This document shows, in pieces, positions 1-8,373 of a stretch of 35,374 bases of DNA. Where the stretch lies: contig VGSH01000019.1 of NCBI GenBank assembly GCA_016875025.1, positions 1 to 35,374 on the forward strand, in the 5' to 3' direction. The DNA comes from Deltaproteobacteria bacterium (GTDB taxonomy: Bacteria > Desulfobacterota > WTBG01 > CAIYCZ01 > CAIRTM01). The position numbers and the translations under genes were made by a program. Each line of letters starts with the position of its first letter. The stretch's first letter is position 1. Under the pieces are notes generated by a model that was given only the letters and a program-made list of their open reading frames with translations, was not told the origin of the DNA and made no database searches.

Positions 1-127
1 TCCACTGAAAACCTCCTTTCGGTTAACTTTGAGCGGTTCACCGAATCAGGAGGTTTTCTTATATTCCCGCAAATGTCAAACTCTGTGAGTCCCCCGGCAA
101 AGCCGGGGGTTTACCTGTGATTATTAT
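1..127 (-). mobile_element. Left end of an IS200/IS605-like element, cut by the window edge
   Basis: This is an exact inverted copy of 29176-29302. Read on the minus strand it shows an IS200-type left end: an 8-bp-stem GC hairpin (GCCGGGGG arms), then a foldback of AAAACCTCC against GGAGGTTTT that covers a strong Shine-Dalgarno, then a GTG start codon at 5-3 which would begin tnpA (the sister copy encodes VELYQSLEHTKW). The transposase body lies outside the window, so it cannot be said whether this copy is intact. The last few shared bases (about 120-127) may be target sequence rather than element. Confidence 0.8.
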
Positions 128-292
128 AAAATTTCAGATAGTTACAGAGATACTGGACACCGGTTTCGCCGGCATGACGACTTGTCACGGGACCATTAAA
201 ATTTAATGCGCCGCAGGCGTTCCTGCCGGCAGCTTGGTATAGGCAGGACGGATCTTTTTATTCCATGAAGGCTGTCTTTGTTATGCTGCCGT

Positions 293-979
293 TTACAAGT
301 TTCCGAAAACCGACTTCAGCAGATCAGTGCTGCGCGCCGCAGGATTGGTTCTTATTTTTTTCTCCTCCTCACCAACCATGGTAAACAGCCCGTCGGTTGC
401 CCTGGTGGTCACGTACTGCTCGATATCAAGCGTCGTTTTGGGCACAAACGGAATGCTGTTATATTTTGTCATAAGGTTGTTGAACAGAGCGGTTGTTCCG
501 ACCTCCTGCATGCTGGCCGAAATAATCGGCTTGAAGGCGCTGAAAATCTGCTCCGAGGTTTTGCCCCTGAAATAATCAGTCGCGGCCGTATCGCCGCCGC
601 TGTACATCTTTTGCGCGTCGTCAATGCCCATGTCCTTGATGGCCCCGCCGAAAATCGAGGCCGCCTGCGGTGCCGCCTTTTCCGCGGCCCGGTTCATGCT
701 GAGGATAAAATCATCGAGCTGCTTCTGCATACCGAGCTTGCCCAGCACGTCGGCCACCTTCTGCATCCCGTCAGGCAGCAGGATTTTAATGGCCTGATTG
801 CCGAAGTAGCCGTCCGGCTGTGAAACCGTCTGAACCGCCTTCTCCGTGCCGATTGACAGGGCCTGCTTAAAGCCCGCAGCGAGCGTACTTTCAGAAGGCT
901 CGCCTGTTTGCGCCTGCGCAGAGACGCAAAACATCAAAAAGCACAAGGGCAGCGCCATACCACACCATACTTTTTTCAT
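293..979 (-). CDS. DUF4197 family exported protein
   Basis: The protein has 228 residues in the start chosen here. It opens with a Sec signal peptide (MKKVWCG, a hydrophobic core, then a likely cleavage at SAQA-Q). The mature part matches what I know of DUF4197: DGYFGNQAIKILLP, a central FILSMNRAAEKAAP stretch, GGDTAATDYF, and the C-terminal DGLFTMVGEEEKKIRTNPAAR. The function of the family is not established; location is predicted periplasmic. The ORF track starts at 1063, but a TTGACA-N17-TATAGT promoter lies at 1023-1051, downstream of that start, and AAAGGAGGA sits 6-7 bases before the ATG at 979, so 979 is the real start. It appears monocistronic. Confidence 0.85.
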   Translation of the reverse strand: MKKVWCGMALPLCFLMFCVSAQAQTGEPSESTLAAGFKQALSIGTEKAVQTVSQPDGYFGNQAIKILLPDGMQKVADVLGKLGMQKQLDDFILSMNRAAEKAAPQAASIFGGAIKDMGIDDAQKMYSGGDTAATDYFRGKTSEQIFSAFKPIISASMQEVGTTALFNNLMTKYNSIPFVPKTTLDIEQYVTTRATDGLFTMVGEEEKKIRTNPAARSTDLLKSVFGNL

Positions 980-1022
980 GGCAGTCCTCCTTTCGATTGA
1001 AAAAATGTTAAGAGACAGCGCA

Positions 1023-1051
1023 ACTATAGGCAGGCTGCACATGTATGTCAA
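1023..1051 (-). promoter_or_regulatory. Sigma-70-type promoter of the DUF4197 gene
   Basis: TTGACA (1051-1046), 17-bp spacer ending in CTGCC, TATAGT (1028-1023). It predicts a leader of about 37 nt to the ATG at 979. The same layout recurs upstream of the MFS, lipoprotein and two glycosyltransferase genes. Confidence 0.8.
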
Positions 1052-1112
1052 TAGAGAAAACAAAAAACGAGCCCGCAGTGTACCCGGAACCGTTTATGCC
1101 GCGGCCCTGCCT

Positions 1113-2357
1113 TCAGAAAACCGGCTGCGTTCGTGACACGCGCAGGAACAGCACCCAGGCGAGCAGAATTGAGCCCGCGGTGATCCACAGCGGCAGGCTG
1201 TAATGATGGCCGACGATATAGCCGCCAATCAGGGGCGGCACGAACTGGCCCATGGCCATGACCGACTGGTTGATGCCCAGTATCTCGCCCTGACGCTCTG
1301 CACCGGTAAGCCCGCACACAAGCGACGTGACATTGGGGTTTGACAGGCCGTGAAATATGGGTATGAACACGATGGCCGCAAACAGCAGCCAGAAACTGTT
1401 CACCAGCAGCAGCAGCGGAAACGATCCGGCCAGCAGCACAAGCGTTACGGCCACGATCTGCCGCGAAGAGAACCTGCGCGACACCGGCCGCACCAGCAGC
1501 GCCTGCGTCATAATCGACCAGATGCCCATGTAGGAAAGGATCATGCCCAGCTGCGAGCGCGTAGCCTGAAACTGCTCGACTAGAAACACCTGAAAAAACT
1601 GGGTAAAGAAGTTAAAGCCGAAGGCTACGGCAAACACCACCAGAAACATCCGGCGATAGTCGACCACGGTAAACGCGCGCAGGATGTTTTTCGGCCCGAC
1701 CAGAAGGTTGAATTTAACCTGCGGCCGGCAGCCCTCCGGAAGCGTCTCGGAAAAAAGCCAGGCAACCTGCGCAAAATTGAAGACTGCCAGTGCAGCCGAC
1801 AGCCAGAACGGGGTTGCATAGCTGAACCCTGCATACACATGCGGGTCGGAAAGGAATCCTCCGAGCGCGGGCCCTATGAACAGGCTCAGGCCGAATGCGG
1901 CACCGAGCAGGCCGAAATTTCGAGGTCGTGATTTCTCATCACTCAGATCCGCCACAGCCGACTGGGTCACCGCAAGGCTGCCTGAAAAGCATCCCGTTAT
2001 GATGCGGCTTACAAACACCAGCGTCAGGCTTTCAAACAGAATGCCCACGGCCATAAGTATATAGCCCCCGCATGAGCCTGCGATGGCCAGCAGCAGAATC
2101 TGCTTGCGGCCCCGGCGATCGGACAGGGCGCCCAGCAGCGGCGAGGTAAAAAACTGACACAGGGGAAAAACCCCCAAAAGAAAACCCAGAATGGTTGTGC
2201 GCACGGTCATGGGCGTGCCGACCGCCAGGATGCCGCCGGCCTGATCGAGGCACATGGGCGTGAAAATGGGGATGGCAAGCGTCAGGCCGGTGAAGTTTAA
2301 AAAAGCGGTAAACGCGATGATGGTAAGCTCACGTCGCTCGGTAGCTGGTTCAGTCAT
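1113..2357 (-). CDS. MFS transporter, TetA/DHA1-like
   Basis: The 414-residue protein has the length and about twelve hydrophobic segments expected of a major facilitator superfamily carrier. The MFS signature after the second membrane segment is visible as GALSDRRGRKQIL (residues ~76-88), and a second glycine-rich stretch GLLGAAFGLSLFIGPALGG (~148-166) is the motif C region typical of drug/proton antiporters. It is probably an efflux pump in the inner membrane; the substrate cannot be read from sequence. ATG at 2357 is preceded by a moderate AAGGGA. Its own promoter lies at 2514-2542, giving a leader of about 150 nt that holds a small GC hairpin. Confidence 0.85.
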   Translation of the reverse strand: MTEPATERRELTIIAFTAFLNFTGLTLAIPIFTPMCLDQAGGILAVGTPMTVRTTILGFLLGVFPLCQFFTSPLLGALSDRRGRKQILLLAIAGSCGGYILMAVGILFESLTLVFVSRIITGCFSGSLAVTQSAVADLSDEKSRPRNFGLLGAAFGLSLFIGPALGGFLSDPHVYAGFSYATPFWLSAALAVFNFAQVAWLFSETLPEGCRPQVKFNLLVGPKNILRAFTVVDYRRMFLVVFAVAFGFNFFTQFFQVFLVEQFQATRSQLGMILSYMGIWSIMTQALLVRPVSRRFSSRQIVAVTLVLLAGSFPLLLLVNSFWLLFAAIVFIPIFHGLSNPNVTSLVCGLTGAERQGEILGINQSVMAMGQFVPPLIGGYIVGHHYSLPLWITAGSILLAWVLFLRVSRTQPVF

Positions 2358-2513
2358 TGTGTGTATCCCTTAAAAAAACTGCACGGTTTTTCCCTGTCGG
2401 CAGAAACGCAGGCGGACAGCCGGACACGGATTCTTAATGGATCCCGCATCACATGCGGGGCGACATTCCTGTCAGCATCACGCCCGACACTGCGAACCTC
2501 TTTAAATCTTTCA

Positions 2514-2542
2514 ACTATAGGCAGTGGGCGGCTTGAAGTCAA
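2514..2542 (-). promoter_or_regulatory. Sigma-70-type promoter of the MFS gene
   Basis: TTGACT (2542-2537), 17-bp spacer ending in CTGCC, TATAGT (2519-2514). It shares the eleven-base block CTGCCTATAGT with the promoters at 1023 and 6030. It is ~150 nt from the ATG; the leader contains CCCGCAT-CAC-ATGCGGG, a 7-bp hairpin of unknown role. Confidence 0.75.
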
Positions 2543-2576
2543 CAATCAAATCCGGCACGATGGATGAGCGGCAGCC

Positions 2577-3659
2577 TCAGGCCTGCTCAGGCCGTGCGGC
2601 TTCAAAATAGCGGTGAAACTCCTCCGGCAGGCGTCGATAATCAATGCTTTGGCTTTCCGGCGAAAGGGGGCAGGAATTCTTGGTCAGCCAGAACAGCAGA
2701 TTCCTGTCGGGCGGGCCGTTCCGGGCTGCGCCAAGAAAGGCGGCAGCTGTTTTGCCGGTGTAGGTCCGGTCAAGCATGATGCCCTCGCAGCGCTCAAACA
2801 TCTCAATGGCCTCGTCAGACGCAGGTGTTGTCTGCCCATAGCCCGGGCCGAAAAATGAACCATCGGCACTGAGTCCCCCGGGCTCATGCTCCACAGCCGC
2901 AAGCGCGGGATCGGACTCAATCAGCAGCCGTTTCGTTGCTTCACAAAGCACCTGATATGTTTCCGCGTTAGCCACCACATCAGGCACAACCCTGATGGCC
3001 CTGACCCTGCTGCGCAAACCTGCCAGCCTGATACCCAATGCAAGCCCTGCTGCTGTTCCCATGGTGCCGTACGCAACAAAAATCTCATCGGGCTCGGGGA
3101 TCTCTCCGCAATCGATCTGCATTTTCAGTTCACAAGCCGCATTTACATACCCGATCGCTCCAAGAGCGCATGAACCGCCCGGCGGTATGCAGTAGGGCGG
3201 TTCCCCCTGCCGCACTGAGCCGCAGAGAAAATCCTCCATCATCCGGCAGTGCGCTGCATAATTCTCGGCATGATGCAAGCGCGCTCCGGTATGAAACGCG
3301 GCGAGCAGGTTAGCGCGCACCTCATCGCTTGCAGGCTGCGCAAACAGCATCAGCTCGACCTGAAAACCGAGCTTACGGCCGTACATGGCCGTAGCAAGGG
3401 CATGATTGGAGCCGGCCGCGCCTGAAGTAACAATGCTGCAAGCCCCTTTTCCCCGGGCATCGGCAAGAATAAACTCGAGCTTGCGGACCTTGTTGCCGCC
3501 GTATGGTCTGCCGCTGAGATCATCGCGCTTGATATACAGGCCATCATGGCCAAGCTGCTTTGAAAGGCCGGCAAGCTTCTCAACCGGCGTCGGCAGCGTT
3601 GCCAGGCTGCAATAGGGCAGATGAGAAAGGCCTTCAAAAACGCTGAATAAAGGGATCAT
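2577..3659 (-). CDS. PLP-dependent enzyme, D-cysteine desulfhydrase / ACC deaminase family
   Basis: The protein has 360 residues, fold type II PLP enzyme. The PLP lysine is in GGNKVRKLEF (K57); SGAAGSNHALAT (~88-99) is the loop that holds the substrate carboxylate, and GYGQTTPASDEAI and DRTYTGKTA in the C-terminal part match D-cysteine desulfhydrase/ACC deaminase relatives. The usual C-terminal HTGG phosphate-side segment of DcyD is replaced here by FWLTKNS, so the exact substrate is open. It would deaminate or desulfhydrate a small amino acid in the cytoplasm. The ATG at 3659 has no clear Shine-Dalgarno. An 11-bp tandem repeat lies just upstream. Confidence 0.75.
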   Translation of the reverse strand: MIPLFSVFEGLSHLPYCSLATLPTPVEKLAGLSKQLGHDGLYIKRDDLSGRPYGGNKVRKLEFILADARGKGACSIVTSGAAGSNHALATAMYGRKLGFQVELMLFAQPASDEVRANLLAAFHTGARLHHAENYAAHCRMMEDFLCGSVRQGEPPYCIPPGGSCALGAIGYVNAACELKMQIDCGEIPEPDEIFVAYGTMGTAAGLALGIRLAGLRSRVRAIRVVPDVVANAETYQVLCEATKRLLIESDPALAAVEHEPGGLSADGSFFGPGYGQTTPASDEAIEMFERCEGIMLDRTYTGKTAAAFLGAARNGPPDRNLLFWLTKNSCPLSPESQSIDYRRLPEEFHRYFEAARPEQA

Positions 3660-3674
3660 ACCGAATCCGCGTTG

Positions 3675-3696
3675 CAGTGCACATTCAGTGCACGTT
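3675..3696. repeat. Two tandem copies of an 11-bp unit upstream of the PLP enzyme
   Basis: CAGTGCACATT is followed directly by CAGTGCACGTT; each unit contains the palindrome GTGCAC. It sits 16 bases upstream of the start codon of the PLP enzyme and could be an operator. No promoter consensus is evident beside it. Confidence 0.45.
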
Positions 3697-3733
3697 CATT
3701 TTCCCTGCAGATTTTTTTAAAAAAAGGTTCAAA

Positions 3734-3824
3734 CCCGTTCGTGGTGAGCTTGTCGAACCATGAACGGATCGTATACATGCGATACGTTGTCCGTTCGGCC
3801 CTTCGACAGGCTTAGGACGAACGG
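3734..3824 (+). repeat. Dispersed ~90-bp hairpin repeat, copy A
   Basis: It begins CCCGTTCGTGGTGAGC and ends near GACGAACGG, with inner arms of TCGAAC/TTCGAC type so that the whole unit can fold on itself. The reverse complement of 9835-9922 matches it over nearly its whole length with scattered changes and short gaps. It belongs to the widespread CTTCGACAAGCTCAG class of intergenic repeats. It lies between the PLP enzyme and the UbiA gene. Confidence 0.75.
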
Positions 3825-3935
3825 ATGCTGTTGTATTGCCGGCCATAATATTCAAAAAAAATGCTTTATTCCCTTCGTCAAACCTCTTCAAAACAGGGCT
3901 CCGGTGCAACATGGAAAACTGGCCGCGGGGATCGC

Positions 3936-4832
3936 TCACCCCGCAAACAGCAAAAAAGCCGTCGCCGCCGTGAGCAGCACGGTTGAGCCGATCGCACACG
4001 TTACAAACAGGGCCAGATGCTGCGTTCCGGGAACTGCGCCTGTGCGCAGCGCGAGCATGCCGGCAACGCACAGCGAGGGCACAGCAGTTGCCGCAAGTCT
4101 TGACCCCGGAGATACCTCCATCAGCAGCAGGAAAAATACGATGGCCGCGGCATTAAGAATAATAATGACAAGCTTCGCCGCCCCAGGCCCCAGCAGCACT
4201 GCTGATGTGTGCTTGCCGCTCGCGCGGTCGGAAGGCTCATCCGGCAGCGCGGTTGCCATGGCGCAGGCGAGCTGGCCGGGCAGGATGAAGGCCAGCAGCG
4301 CCCACTCGAATCGGGCCGCATCGCCGGCCTGCCCGTAATAGCCGAACACGGGCAGCACCAGTCCGACCCCGAACATCTGCAACAGCTCTCCGCCGCCGCG
4401 GTAGGACAGGCGCACGGGAGAGAAGCTGTACATCCACAGCAAGCCGAGCGACAGGCCGATAAACGGCAGGGCAAGAGCGCGCCCGCAGACAGCCGTGAGA
4501 AAAATGCCCACCATCACATTCAGCGCAACCGTGTACAGAACGGCAGCATAATTTTCCTGCAGCGAAATGAGCCCGTTCACCAGTGTGCGCGATCCTCCGG
4601 AAAACACGGTGTAGGTCGTGTTCAGGCGGTCGGTTTCAATGTCGGCGCGGTCATTTGCATAGACGATAAAGAGCTGCAGGAAAAGGCCGTACAGGTGCAG
4701 CAGCACGAACACGCTCCAGTCAATCCAGCCGGTACGGCTGTAATGGACTGCCTGCCCCAGCAGCAGCGGAAAAAAGATATAGGTCTGCGATGCCGGGCGC
4801 GATGCCAGCAGCCATGCTTGCAGCTTGTTCAT
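3936..4832 (-). CDS. UbiA-family prenyltransferase
   Basis: The 298-residue membrane protein has about eight to nine hydrophobic segments. The first aspartate-rich motif that binds Mg-diphosphate is NDRADIETD (residues ~60-68), and the second is DEPSDRASGK (~198-207), both in the places expected for UbiA. YSFSPVRLSYRGGGELL follows the first motif as in MenA/UbiA relatives. It should join an isoprenoid diphosphate to an acceptor in the inner membrane. Its start overlaps the stop of the upstream lycopene-cyclase-domain gene by 4 bases (ATGA), so the two are translationally coupled. This pairing is the one found in C50-carotenoid loci (lycopene elongase plus fused cyclase), but a quinone or lipid acceptor cannot be excluded. 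Confidence 0.85.
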   Translation of the reverse strand: MNKLQAWLLASRPASQTYIFFPLLLGQAVHYSRTGWIDWSVFVLLHLYGLFLQLFIVYANDRADIETDRLNTTYTVFSGGSRTLVNGLISLQENYAAVLYTVALNVMVGIFLTAVCGRALALPFIGLSLGLLWMYSFSPVRLSYRGGGELLQMFGVGLVLPVFGYYGQAGDAARFEWALLAFILPGQLACAMATALPDEPSDRASGKHTSAVLLGPGAAKLVIIILNAAAIVFFLLLMEVSPGSRLAATAVPSLCVAGMLALRTGAVPGTQHLALFVTCAIGSTVLLTAATAFLLFAG

Positions 4833-5548
4833 GCGTGCCTTTCTATATTCCGCTTCACGAACCGCAGGTCGAAAACATACGGGTAAAACACTGTGGCAGC
4901 AAAGCCGGCTGCCCAGCCGTACAGCAGCTCCTCAACGGGAACGCCCGCAGCGAATACACCCAGAAACTTTTCAGTATGCCACACGGTTTGAAACATTCCG
5001 GGTATAACAAGATCGACGATCCGGCACAGAACAAAATACAGGGCTGTGGCAATGAACGCGCCGGCAAGTGCGGGCATGACAAGATCGCGGCGAAATATGG
5101 CCGCTGTCACTCCGGCACCAAGCATTGCCAGGCATGCGGCGTAAATTACGGCAATGCCCCCGGCAAGCATGCATGCAAGCAGCGCTCCTGCACATGAGAA
5201 CAGCAGCAGGGCCCGAACAGCGCACGCGCGCGCCGTGGTGCTTCCACAGGGCGCATACGCCCGATTACAGCAGGCAGCATACGCCGTGGCGCTGAAGGCG
5301 GCCAGGCCGGCCACAAAAAGGAAATCTTCGATTCCGAAACCGATGCGGCGGCCGAGGTCAAAGAGAAATACAGGCTCCCAGTAGTCGGGGTAGAACAGAA
5401 ACTCGGTGAAGGCAAACGGCAGCGAAAACAGCACCACGCGCGCAATAACCGTTCGCAGATCAGGCCGCACGCTATAAATCAGCACACCCGGCAGGGCAAA
5501 CAGCAGCGCCAGGGTCAAAAAATTCCAGGTCTGAAAAAATTCCAGCAT
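4829..5548 (-). CDS. Lycopene-cyclase-domain (CrtYcd/LbtBC-like) membrane protein
   Basis: This is a 239-residue, very hydrophobic protein with two halves that resemble each other, as in fused CrtYc-CrtYd cyclases. The first half carries FYPDYWEP and GFGIEDFLF, and the second carries GVPVEELLYGWAAGF; the acidic P-x-E-E/E-D pairs are the catalytic signature of heterodimeric lycopene cyclases. It is predicted to cyclise an isoprenoid chain in the membrane. The ORF track opens at a GTG (5578); I prefer the ATG at 5548 because MLEFFQTW begins the first membrane helix, although neither start has a clear Shine-Dalgarno. It is coupled to the UbiA gene. No phytoene synthase or desaturase lies in the window. 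Confidence 0.7.
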   Translation of the reverse strand: MLEFFQTWNFLTLALLFALPGVLIYSVRPDLRTVIARVVLFSLPFAFTEFLFYPDYWEPVFLFDLGRRIGFGIEDFLFVAGLAAFSATAYAACCNRAYAPCGSTTARACAVRALLLFSCAGALLACMLAGGIAVIYAACLAMLGAGVTAAIFRRDLVMPALAGAFIATALYFVLCRIVDLVIPGMFQTVWHTEKFLGVFAAGVPVEELLYGWAAGFAATVFYPYVFDLRFVKRNIERHA

Positions 5549-5637
5549 CGTTGTTAAAAAGCAGCGGCAAAAATACACTCATTTCAGCAACGGCATATGC
5601 GTGCCGCAAGCCAGTAATGTAAAACTCCCTCACATAA

Positions 5638-5787
5638 GGGCTGTTCAAAAATGCCCGGGTGCACGGCGCGCGCGGTCTGTGACACTTGCCTGCGGGCTGT
5701 CATGGGGGAATGCGGCGTACTTTACTGTACGCCGCGGTGATCCCGCCAAGGCGGGACAACGCGGCAGAATGGCGTTTTCAACAGCCC
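5638..5787. repeat. MITE-like 150-bp element with terminal inverted repeats
   Basis: The left end reads GGGCTGTTCAAAAATGCC; the right end read inward is GGGCTGTTGAAAACGCC. Inside are two perfect hairpins: GCGGCGTAC/GTACGCCGC (5712-5735) and CCCGCC-AA-GGCGGG (5742-5755). It contains no ORF. Right ends of the same type recur at 9776-9794 and 21528-21546, so this is a family that has spread in this genome. Confidence 0.7.
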
Positions 5788-5788
5788 G

Positions 5789-5977
5789 CTAAATAGGCAC
5801 CTTGTCAACCACTTCCGCGGCCTCATCAATGGCATCATGGACCGGGTTGCCGACACCCGGCACAATCGAAATCACGGCAGCGCCAAGGCGCATGGGAACG
5901 GTAACGATTTTTGTAAGAACGCAGCCCTGCGCAAGGCACAGCAACGCCAGCAGCATAATCATTTTTACATGCTTCAT
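5789..5977 (-). CDS. Small lipoprotein of unknown function (62 aa)
   Basis: The signal segment MKHVKMIMLLALLCLAQGC ends in a lipobox (LAQGC), so the protein is probably lipidated at that cysteine. The mature part is only about 44 residues: a hydrophobic VPGVGNP centre and an acidic DEAAEVVDKVPI tail. It resembles small lipoproteins annotated as DUF6726, but I am not sure of the family. The ORF track start (6223) is too early: a promoter is at 6030-6058, and AGAGGAGG precedes the ATG at 5977. Confidence 0.75.
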   Translation of the reverse strand: MKHVKMIMLLALLCLAQGCVLTKIVTVPMRLGAAVISIVPGVGNPVHDAIDEAAEVVDKVPI

Positions 5978-6029
5978 TCGAAATACCTCCTCTTTGAATG
6001 TGGTAAACCGGCTGCTAAAACAAAGGCAA

Positions 6030-6058
6030 ACTATAGGCAGGCCGAACACGGGTGTCAA
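6030..6058 (-). promoter_or_regulatory. Sigma-70-type promoter of the small lipoprotein gene
   Basis: TTGACA (6058-6053), 17-bp spacer ending in CTGCC, TATAGT (6035-6030). It fixes the lipoprotein start at 5977, with a leader of roughly 45 nt. Confidence 0.8.
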
Positions 6059-6152
6059 TAAAAAAGGTCGCCCTTTTACGCGAGGTATGCCGGAACCCCT
6101 GCTGCGCCCGAAAGAAAACCGACAAAAATATACGGGTGCATGCATTTTTAAC

Positions 6153-6181
6153 TTGACTATCAAACTCAAATAGCGCAGTAT
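6153..6181 (+). promoter_or_regulatory. Possible promoter of fusA
   Basis: TTGACT (6153-6158) is followed after 17 bp by CAGTAT. The -35 is good but the -10 matches only three of six consensus positions, and it lacks the GCC before the -10 seen in the other promoters here. The leader to the GTG would be about 80 nt. Confidence 0.35.
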
Positions 6182-6267
6182 GCAGGGGCACTTTTTCCCG
6201 ATACGGGCCCGTATGCGCGGCATACGGGCTTTTCAGCTTTATTGAAACTTTTTGAGGTTATACGGCT

Positions 6268-8346
6268 GTGGCAAAAGACATTACACAACTGAGAAACATC
6301 GGCATCTCCGCCCACATCGACAGCGGAAAAACAACGCTCTCCGAGCGCATCCTGTTTTACACCCGGCGCATTCACGCAATTCACGAAGTGCGCGGCAAGG
6401 ACGGCGTGGGCGCCACCATGGACTTCATGGAGCTGGAGCGCGAACGCGGCATTACCATCACGAGCGCGACCACCTACTGCGAATGGCTCGATCACCACAT
6501 CAACATTATCGACACACCCGGCCACGTTGATTTTACGATCGAGGTCGAGCGCGCCCTGCGCGTGCTTGACGGCGCCGTGCTGGTGCTGTGCTCGGTAGGC
6601 GGCGTGCAAAGCCAGTCTTTCACGGTCGACCGCCAGATGAAGCGCTACAATGTCCCGCGCATCGCATTCGTCAACAAATGCGACCGTGTGGGCGCCAACC
6701 CCGTGCGCGTGCGCGATCAGCTGCGCGAAAAGCTTAACCATAACCCGGTCCTGATGCAGATTCCGATCGGACTCGAGGACAAGCTCAGAGGCGTAGTCGA
6801 CCTGGTGGAGATGAAGGCCATCTGGTTCGAGGGCGATTCCGGTGAAGACTTGCGCACCGGCTCTGTTCCGCCGGAACTGCTGGAAGAGGCGCAGAGCTAC
6901 CGCGAGGAAATGCTCGACGCCGTATCCATGTTCTCCGATGAGCTGATGGAGGCCATTCTTGAAGGCTCCCCGACCTCTGAACAGATTCACGCCGCAGTGC
7001 GCTCCGGCACGCTTTCGCTGAAGCTCACGCCGGTATTTGTGGGATCAGCCTATAAAAATGTCGGCGTACAGCCGCTGATGGACGCCGTGGTAAAGTATCT
7101 GCCCGCGCCCTGCGATATTACCAATGAAGCAATTGACCTGTCCTCGCCGGAGGAGCACACCATCGCGTTGTCACACTCCCCCAAAGACAGCGCCGTGATG
7201 CTCGCCTTCAAGCTCGAAGACGGCCGCTACGGGCAGCTCACCTATCTGCGCATGTATCAGGGCCGCATCACCGCCGACTCACAGATCATCAACACCCGCA
7301 CCGGCCGCAAGCAGAAAGTCGGCCGCCTGGTGCGCATGCATGCCGACAAAATGGAAGACGCCACCGAGGCCAGAGCCGGCGATATCGTGGCCATGTTCGG
7401 CACGGACTGCAATTCCGGCGATACGTTCACCGACGGCAGCCTGCATGTTTCCATGACCTCGATGTTCGTGCCCGAACCGGTTATTTCCCTGTCGATCAAG
7501 CCCGTTGACCAGAAGGCCGAAGCCAACCTGTCAAAGGCGCTGCGCCGGTTTTCAAAGGAAGACCCCACATTCCGCGCCGAGGTCGATCCCGACTCGGGCG
7601 AAACCGTTATCCGCGGCATGGGCGAGCTGCAGCTCGAGGTATATATTGAGCGCATGAAGCGCGAATACAGCGCCGCGGTTGAAACCTCGCCCCCGCGCGT
7701 TGCCTACCGCGAAACCATTTCGCAGCGGGCTGATTTCAATTACACCCACAAAAAGCAAACCGGCGGTTCGGGCCAGTACGGCCGGGTCGCGGGCTTTATG
7801 GAACCCTTCGCGGACGGCGAATTTGAATTCACCGACCAGGTCGTGGGCGGCGCCATACCGCGTCAATTCATTTCAGCCGTTGAAAAAGGCTTTGCATCAA
7901 TGCTGGCCAAGGGGCCGCTGATCGGCGCGAAAGTCACCAACGTGCGCGTCGAGATAAATGACGGCGCCTCGCACGCGGTCGACTCCTCCGACATGGCCTT
8001 CCAGGAAGCCGCGCGCGGTGCATGGCGCGAAACATTCACCAAAGCCGCACCTAAAATCCTCGAGCCGATCATGCGCGTTACGGTTGAGAGCCCGTCGGAA
8101 TTTTCCGGCAACATTCTGACCACCCTGATGCAGCGGCGCGGCATGATCGTGGGCTCGCATGAAGACGGCGCAATCGTGCGCATTGAAGCCGAAGTGCCGC
8201 TTGCCGACATGTTCGGCTATGCGACGGTGCTGCGCTCAAGCACGCAGGGCAAGGCTGAATTCACCATGGAATTTGCGCGCTACCTGCCGGTTCCGGCCTC
8301 GATCGCTGAGGAACTGATTGCGCAGGCACGCTCGAAATCAAAATAG
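6268..8346 (+). CDS. fusA: Elongation factor G, mitochondrial-EFG1/spdEFG1 subfamily
   Basis: The 692-residue translational GTPase catalyses ribosomal translocation. G motifs: AHIDSGKTT (G1, ~14-22), RGITITS (switch I), DTPGH (G3), NKCD (G4). The sequence [23 protein letters not shown] and the stretches [16 protein letters not shown] and [16 protein letters not shown] are hallmarks of mitochondrial EFG1 and bacterial spdEFG1, not of the usual bacterial EF-G. In organisms with spdEFG1 a second factor, spdEFG2, handles ribosome recycling, so a second EF-G gene is expected elsewhere. The start is GTG; there is a weak TGAGG upstream. It is not in a str operon. The next gene begins 27 bases downstream. 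Confidence 0.93.
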   Translation: MAKDITQLRNIGISAHIDSGKTTLSERILFYTRRIHAIHEVRGKDGVGATMDFMELERERGITITSATTYCEWLDHHINIIDTPGHVDFTIEVERALRVLDGAVLVLCSVGGVQSQSFTVDRQMKRYNVPRIAFVNKCDRVGANPVRVRDQLREKLNHNPVLMQIPIGLEDKLRGVVDLVEMKAIWFEGDSGEDLRTGSVPPELLEEAQSYREEMLDAVSMFSDELMEAILEGSPTSEQIHAAVRSGTLSLKLTPVFVGSAYKNVGVQPLMDAVVKYLPAPCDITNEAIDLSSPEEHTIALSHSPKDSAVMLAFKLEDGRYGQLTYLRMYQGRITADSQIINTRTGRKQKVGRLVRMHADKMEDATEARAGDIVAMFGTDCNSGDTFTDGSLHVSMTSMFVPEPVISLSIKPVDQKAEANLSKALRRFSKEDPTFRAEVDPDSGETVIRGMGELQLEVYIERMKREYSAAVETSPPRVAYRETISQRADFNYTHKKQTGGSGQYGRVAGFMEPFADGEFEFTDQVVGGAIPRQFISAVEKGFASMLAKGPLIGAKVTNVRVEINDGASHAVDSSDMAFQEAARGAWRETFTKAAPKILEPIMRVTVESPSEFSGNILTTLMQRRGMIVGSHEDGAIVRIEAEVPLADMFGYATVLRSSTQGKAEFTMEFARYLPVPASIAEELIAQARSKSK

Positions 8347-8373
8347 ATGCAGTGCAGATCAAAGGAGACTGGC

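Noticed and set aside
210-230. GC hairpin as terminator of the DUF4197 gene
   Set aside because: The stem has a bulge and no T-run follows on the minus strand; I could not support it as a terminator.
236-247. TGCCTATACC resembling the -10 block of the local promoter family
   Set aside because: There is no TTGAC box at 17 bp, and it would start inside the tail of the DUF4197 transcript with no gene behind it.
278-823. 181-aa plus-strand ORF
   Set aside because: It is antisense to the DUF4197 gene, which has a promoter, ribosome site and signal peptide.
6166-6990. Long minus-strand ORF (274 aa) opposite the start of fusA
   Set aside because: It is the antisense frame of a highly biased GC-rich gene; the product has no family features and the plus strand is clearly EF-G.
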